Both the position numbers and the translations under genes were made by a program. A model generated the notes under the pieces. That model saw nothing but the letters and a program-made list of their open reading frames with translations. It did not search any database and was not told the DNA's origin. DNA of 64,000 nucleotides from the NCBI RefSeq assembly GCF_011764445.1, contig NZ_BLPG01000001.1:930001-994000 (forward strand). Reading direction: 5' to 3'. This DNA is from Phytohabitans rumicis (GTDB taxonomy: Bacteria; Actinomycetota; Actinomycetes; Mycobacteriales; Micromonosporaceae). Of the stretch, positions 60,640 through 64,000 are shown piece after piece. The first letter of the stretch is position 1. Each line of letters begins with the position of its first letter.

Positions 60640-61638
60640 TCAGCTCGTCGGCTCCGGTACGGCTGGCTCGACCGGCTCGGTGGGCGGCGGAGGAATATCG
60701 GTCACGGGTCCTTCGGCCGTGGGTGTCGCTCCGCCATCGGTCGGCTCGACTTCGGGCGGTGTCTCGGCGTCCGTCTCGCCCGGCGTAGGCGTCGCCTCCT
60801 GCGGTGGCGTCGTCGGCGTTTCGGTCAGCGTGGGTGCCGGCGTTTCCGAGGGTGTGGCGGCGGGGGATGCGGTGCTCACGCCGGGCGGCAGCATCTCGGA
60901 CTGGACCTGGGACGGCGTGTCCCGGTTTCCGGTCGTGCCCGTGGGGCGGTCGAACGGGACCCCGGTCTCGGGGTTCGCCAGCACGTAGATGTTGATCTCG
61001 ATCACGGTCGACTGGACGACCGTGACCCTCGTCTGCTGGAAGTCGGGCCAGGGATCGCCCTTGTACGTCGGGCGTTCGTACCCCGCCGGCTTGGTCAACG
61101 GGTTGCCGCAGTAGCACTTCGTCACCGGAGTGCCGTACTGGTCGACCAGCACCGCGGTGCCCGCTTGGAGCACCGCGGGCGCGGCCGTCGCCTGCCCGGC
61201 CTCGTAGCCGTGGTTTGTCACGTACGTATCCGTGCGCAGGACCACCGACGTGAGCCCATCGACGTACCGCGGGATGTCGGCCTGGTCGATCCCCAGTACC
61301 CCGGCCCAGGCGGCGGCCTTGTCGCCGTGCTGCTGCAGGTAGCCGACCAACGCCTCGGCGTCACAACTTTCCTTCTTCTGCGTCCCGCCGTAGAGGCCCG
61401 CCGTACCGCCGGACAACTCTCCGCCCGCGTTGCGCGGCGCCGTCACGTCCGTCTCGTCGGTGCCCACCGGTGGGGTGAACTCGCTGACGCTGGCGGTCGC
61501 CACCGGCTCGAGCTGGAACTCGGCCGTGGCCGGCTCGTCCTGACCGCAGCCCACCAATAGAGCGCCCAGCACGACAGAAACCACGACCAGTGAAGTAGGG
61601 GTGGCTTTGAACTTTCGTACTTCTACGCTCGTGCGCAT
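60640..61638 (-). CDS. DUF6777-family lipoprotein
   Basis: This is a 332-residue extracytoplasmic protein. A lipobox is visible (SVVLGALLVGCGQ, Cys near residue 31). The conserved core has LVGYLQQHGDKAAAWAGVLG, LTSVVLRTDTYVTNHGYEAG and VLQAGTAVLVDQYG with KCYCGNPLTKPA, which I associate with the DUF6777 family of actinobacteria. A long Pro/Thr/Glu-rich tail (about residues 245-332) probably crosses the cell wall. ATG 61638 is used. GTG 61674 is an alternative. It is divergent from the Hsp70-WD40 gene at 61810, and both share the 171-base gap. Confidence 0.82.
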   Translation of the reverse strand: MRTSVEVRKFKATPTSLVVVSVVLGALLVGCGQDEPATAEFQLEPVATASVSEFTPPVGTDETDVTAPRNAGGELSGGTAGLYGGTQKKESCDAEALVGYLQQHGDKAAAWAGVLGIDQADIPRYVDGLTSVVLRTDTYVTNHGYEAGQATAAPAVLQAGTAVLVDQYGTPVTKCYCGNPLTKPAGYERPTYKGDPWPDFQQTRVTVVQSTVIEINIYVLANPETGVPFDRPTGTTGNRDTPSQVQSEMLPPGVSTASPAATPSETPAPTLTETPTTPPQEATPTPGETDAETPPEVEPTDGGATPTAEGPVTDIPPPPTEPVEPAVPEPTS

Positions 61639-61809
61639 CACAAGCCACTTTCGGGCCGAGAACTCTCGCGTCACCGATTAGACAAACCGTATCCGATCTT
61701 TCGGGGTCGCGGAACGCGGATGGCCGAAAGGTGGATGGCGCCGGGCACTATTGAGCGAGATTCCCGGCCTTTTCTGGTACGCGCCCGGCTCGTGCGATAG
61801 GCAGTACAT

Positions 61810-64000
61810 ATGTCGCCGGCGCGGTTAGGCGTCGATTTCGGGACGTCGAACACGGTGGGGGTGCTGCGACGTGGCGACGCTTCGCCCGCCCCGCTGCTGT
61901 TCGACGCCACGCCGTTGCTGGCCTCCGGCACCTTCGCCGCTCCCGGCCCGGACCTGCTGACCGGGGCGGACGCCGTACGCGCGGCCGCCGGGCATCCGGA
62001 GGGCTACGAGCCGCATCCTAAGCGGCATATCGACGAGGCGACCATCTGGCTGGGCGAGCAGGAGATCCCCATGGTGGATCTCGTCGCGGCCGTGCTCGGC
62101 CGGGTGGATGCGGAGGCCCGCCGGGTGGCCGGTCATCCGGTCGCGGCGGTGACGCTGACCCATCCCGCGGCGTGGGGCGCGGTGCGGATGGGGGTCCTCG
62201 GCGAAGCCGCCCGGCGCGTCGGCTGGCCCACCGTCAGCTTCGTCTCGGAGCCGGTCGCGGCCGCCGCATACTTCGCAGAGGTGCTGAACAGGGAGATACG
62301 TCCCGGATGGTCCCTGGTGGTGTACGACCTCGGCGCCGGAACGTTCGACGTGAGCGTCGTACGGCGGGCGGCCGGTGGACTCGAGGTGGCCGCCGCCGAC
62401 GGGCTGGCCGACGTCGGTGGGCTCGATCTCGACTGCGCGGTGATCGACCACGTCCGGTCCATGACCGCCAACGCGACCGACGCGTGGGGCCGGCTGGATT
62501 GGCCACAGACCCCGGCGGACGTACGGGCCCGCTTGGAGCTGTGGGAGGACGCCCGCGCGTGCAAGGAACAGCTGTCGCGACACGCCTCGACGACGCTGCA
62601 CGTGCCCTTGGTAGACGTCGATCGGATCCTGACCCGCGATGAGCTGGAGAAGCTGGCCCGGCCGCTCCTCGAGCGCACGTTGCAGCTCACGCTGTCCACG
62701 ATGCGCAGAGCGCGGGTCAGCCGCGAGGCGACCGCGGGGGTGTTCCTGGTCGGCGGCGCCAGCCGTATCCCGCTGGCCGCCACCCTGTTGCACCGGAGCC
62801 TGGGCATCGTGCCGACCGTGATCGACCAACCCGAGCTCGTCGTCGCCGAAGGCAGCCTCTGCGTCCAGCCGCGGCCGGTCCCGCCATCACCGGCAATGGC
62901 CGCCGGGCCGCCGACCGCGCCGGCCCCCGTACCGCCGACGGCACCGATGCCTGCGCCGGCGGCTCCCGCGGCCGACCCGTGGCCGTCCGCACCCCTCGGG
63001 AGCCTGGTCCCGCCCCCGCCCGCGCCGGACGGCGCGACGGTGGCTCCACGGCCCGCGGCCGAACCCCCACCCGGCCGCGCCGGCCGGGGCGGACCGCCGG
63101 CGAAGCGGCCGCACCGTCGTCGATGGTTGGTTCCGGTGCTCGCCGGCCTGGCCTTGATCCCGCTCCTCATCGCGATCCCGGCCGCCATCGCGATCTTCCG
63201 GCCGGATGCCGGGGGCATCAACGCCGTCGCGTTCGGCCCGGACGGTACGACCCTCGCGGCCGGCGGGGAGGACGGCACCGTTCAACTGTGGGATGTGGAC
63301 AGTCTGCGCGGCGCCGACGGCGGCGAGGCCGGCGAGTCCATGACCGGCCACACCGAGGCGGTCATGGGCGTGGCGTTCCGCCCGGACGGAAAGATCCTCG
63401 CCAGTGCCGGGGCGGACGGGACCGTGCGGCTGTGGAACGTGCCCGACAAGAAGCAGATCGGCGAAGCTCTCACCGGCCACCGGGGCGCGGTGACCTCGGT
63501 CGCCTTCGACCCCGACGGGAGGTTCCTGGCCAGCGCGGGCGCCGACCAGACCGTACGGCTGTGGAACGTGACGACCCAGGAGCAGGTCGGCAAGCCGATG
63601 ACCGGCCATCGCGGCGCGGTCAACTCGGTCGCCTTCGCGCCGGAGGGCGGGTACATGGCCAGCGCGGGCGCCGACCACACCGTACGGCTGTGGGACATGG
63701 TCAACGGGCGTCAGGTCGGCGAAGCGATGACCGGCCACAGCGACGCGGTCGAAAGCGTCGCGTACCGCGCCGACGGGGCGGTGCTCGCGAGCGCGAGTGC
63801 CGACCACACCGTACGGCTGTGGGATGTCGCCGGCCAGCGTGCGATCGGCGAACCCATCACCGGTCACACCGACGCGGTCAAGGGCGTGGCGTTCCGCCCC
63901 GACGGCCGGACCCTCGCGAGCGCCAGTGACGACCACACCGTACGGCTGTGGGACACCACCGACGGGCGACAGGTCGGTGAGTCACTCACCGGCACGAAGC
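61810..64000 (+). CDS. Hsp70-type ATPase fused to a transmembrane helix and WD40 repeats (C-terminus beyond window)
   Basis: At least 730 codons are present. The N-terminal actin-like ATPase domain has VDFGTSNTV (residues 8-16), VSEPVAAAAYFA, YDLGAGTFDVSVV (near 174) and VFLVGGASRIP (near 315). The Hsp70 substrate-binding domain is absent. A proline-rich linker (about 355-430) precedes a basic patch and one transmembrane helix (WLVPVLAGLALIPLLIAIPA, about 438-460). WD40 repeats then start near 467. Each has GHxxAV, SVAFxPDG, LASAxADxTVRLW. Six or more are in the window. The ATPase would be cytosolic and the propeller outside, by inference from the topology. Confidence 0.9.
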   Translation, partial: MSPARLGVDFGTSNTVGVLRRGDASPAPLLFDATPLLASGTFAAPGPDLLTGADAVRAAAGHPEGYEPHPKRHIDEATIWLGEQEIPMVDLVAAVLGRVDAEARRVAGHPVAAVTLTHPAAWGAVRMGVLGEAARRVGWPTVSFVSEPVAAAAYFAEVLNREIRPGWSLVVYDLGAGTFDVSVVRRAAGGLEVAAADGLADVGGLDLDCAVIDHVRSMTANATDAWGRLDWPQTPADVRARLELWEDARACKEQLSRHASTTLHVPLVDVDRILTRDELEKLARPLLERTLQLTLSTMRRARVSREATAGVFLVGGASRIPLAATLLHRSLGIVPTVIDQPELVVAEGSLCVQPRPVPPSPAMAAGPPTAPAPVPPTAPMPAPAAPAADPWPSAPLGSLVPPPPAPDGATVAPRPAAEPPPGRAGRGGPPAKRPHRRRWLVPVLAGLALIPLLIAIPAAIAIFRPDAGGINAVAFGPDGTTLAAGGEDGTVQLWDVDSLRGADGGEAGESMTGHTEAVMGVAFRPDGKILASAGADGTVRLWNVPDKKQIGEALTGHRGAVTSVAFDPDGRFLASAGADQTVRLWNVTTQEQVGKPMTGHRGAVNSVAFAPEGGYMASAGADHTVRLWDMVNGRQVGEAMTGHSDAVESVAYRADGAVLASASADHTVRLWDVAGQRAIGEPITGHTDAVKGVAFRPDGRTLASASDDHTVRLWDTTDGRQVGESLTGTK

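Noticed and set aside
1-64000. tRNA, rRNA, riboswitch or CRISPR features
   Set aside because: No tRNA cloverleaf with TTCRA loop, rRNA segment, known riboswitch core or spaced direct-repeat array was recognised by eye. A covariance-model search would be needed to exclude small RNAs.

Overview
The window is high-GC DNA with tightly overlapping genes (ATGA and GTGA junctions), frequent GTG starts and actinobacterial gene families. It includes an AfsR-like STAND protein, a DUF6777 lipoprotein and an Hsp70-WD40 fusion. A Micromonosporaceae host is my best guess. This rests on codon and oligonucleotide style and on a long hairpin at 18790-18843 that resembles elements I associate with Micromonospora. 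It is an inference, not a database result.

Layout. (1) 1-13878 is a catabolic island for a small nitrogen-containing, probably heterocyclic, compound. It holds a BMP-type ABC importer, an XRE-cupin regulator, and a plus-strand operon of amidohydrolase, NMT1/ThiY-like ABC importer and FAD oxidase. A minus-strand operon encodes isochorismatase-like hydrolase, cupin, metallo-beta-lactamase fold protein, amidase, a second XRE-cupin regulator, luciferase-like monooxygenase and creatininase. Three copies of one palindromic operator-like motif tie the transcription units together. (2) 14107-18773 is a four-gene glycan operon: FAD/NAD(P)-binding protein, RfbF-like nucleotidyltransferase, PIG-L deacetylase and cellulose-synthase-like GT2. 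(3) 19084-22411 holds a secreted protein divergent from a STAND/TPR protein. (4) 22408-35255 is centred on a polyol PTS regulon. It contains a DUF885 protein, a zinc-ribbon protein, an IspD-like cytidylyltransferase, an acetoin-dehydrogenase-like E2/E1beta/E1alpha, a SAF-domain oxidoreductase resembling DXR-II/DRL, PTS EI, HPr, a SorC regulator and a glucitol-type PTS (GutM, IIC, split IIBC, IIA). A GCACAT-N20-ATGTGA site precedes both the PTS operon and the oxidoreductase-dehydrogenase operon. (5) 35269-38977 holds PPK2 and a P2-type cation ATPase. (6) 39204-47513 is a roughly 7-kb segment (SBBP secreted protein, quinone oxidoreductase, MmyB-type regulator, GpsA and gene fragments) bracketed by 318-bp inverted repeats, one arm of which carries an IS110 remnant. 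(7) 47574-58745 is an exopolysaccharide operon. It runs from a polyprenyl-phosphate sugar transferase through ligase, flippase, deacetylase, GT4s, chain-length protein and GNAT to a P450 and a GH16. (8) 58986-64000 holds two low-complexity acidic proteins, a DUF6777 lipoprotein and the Hsp70-WD40 protein, which runs off the window.

Main hypothesis. Region 4 may be a catabolic route for 2-C-methyl-D-erythritol or a similar branched polyol. PTS uptake would give methylerythritol 4-phosphate, the DXR-II-like enzyme would run in reverse to 1-deoxyxylulose 5-phosphate, and the acetoin-dehydrogenase-like complex would cleave that alpha-hydroxyketone to acetyl-CoA and glyceraldehyde 3-phosphate. This is inference from family assignments and shared regulation.

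Sequence quality. Eight genes are each interrupted by an apparent single-base deletion, seven of them in an evident G or C run and one (38132) at a CC dinucleotide whose reconstruction is a GGG run. This pattern points to consensus indel errors, so I annotate these genes as full-length with a frameshift noted.
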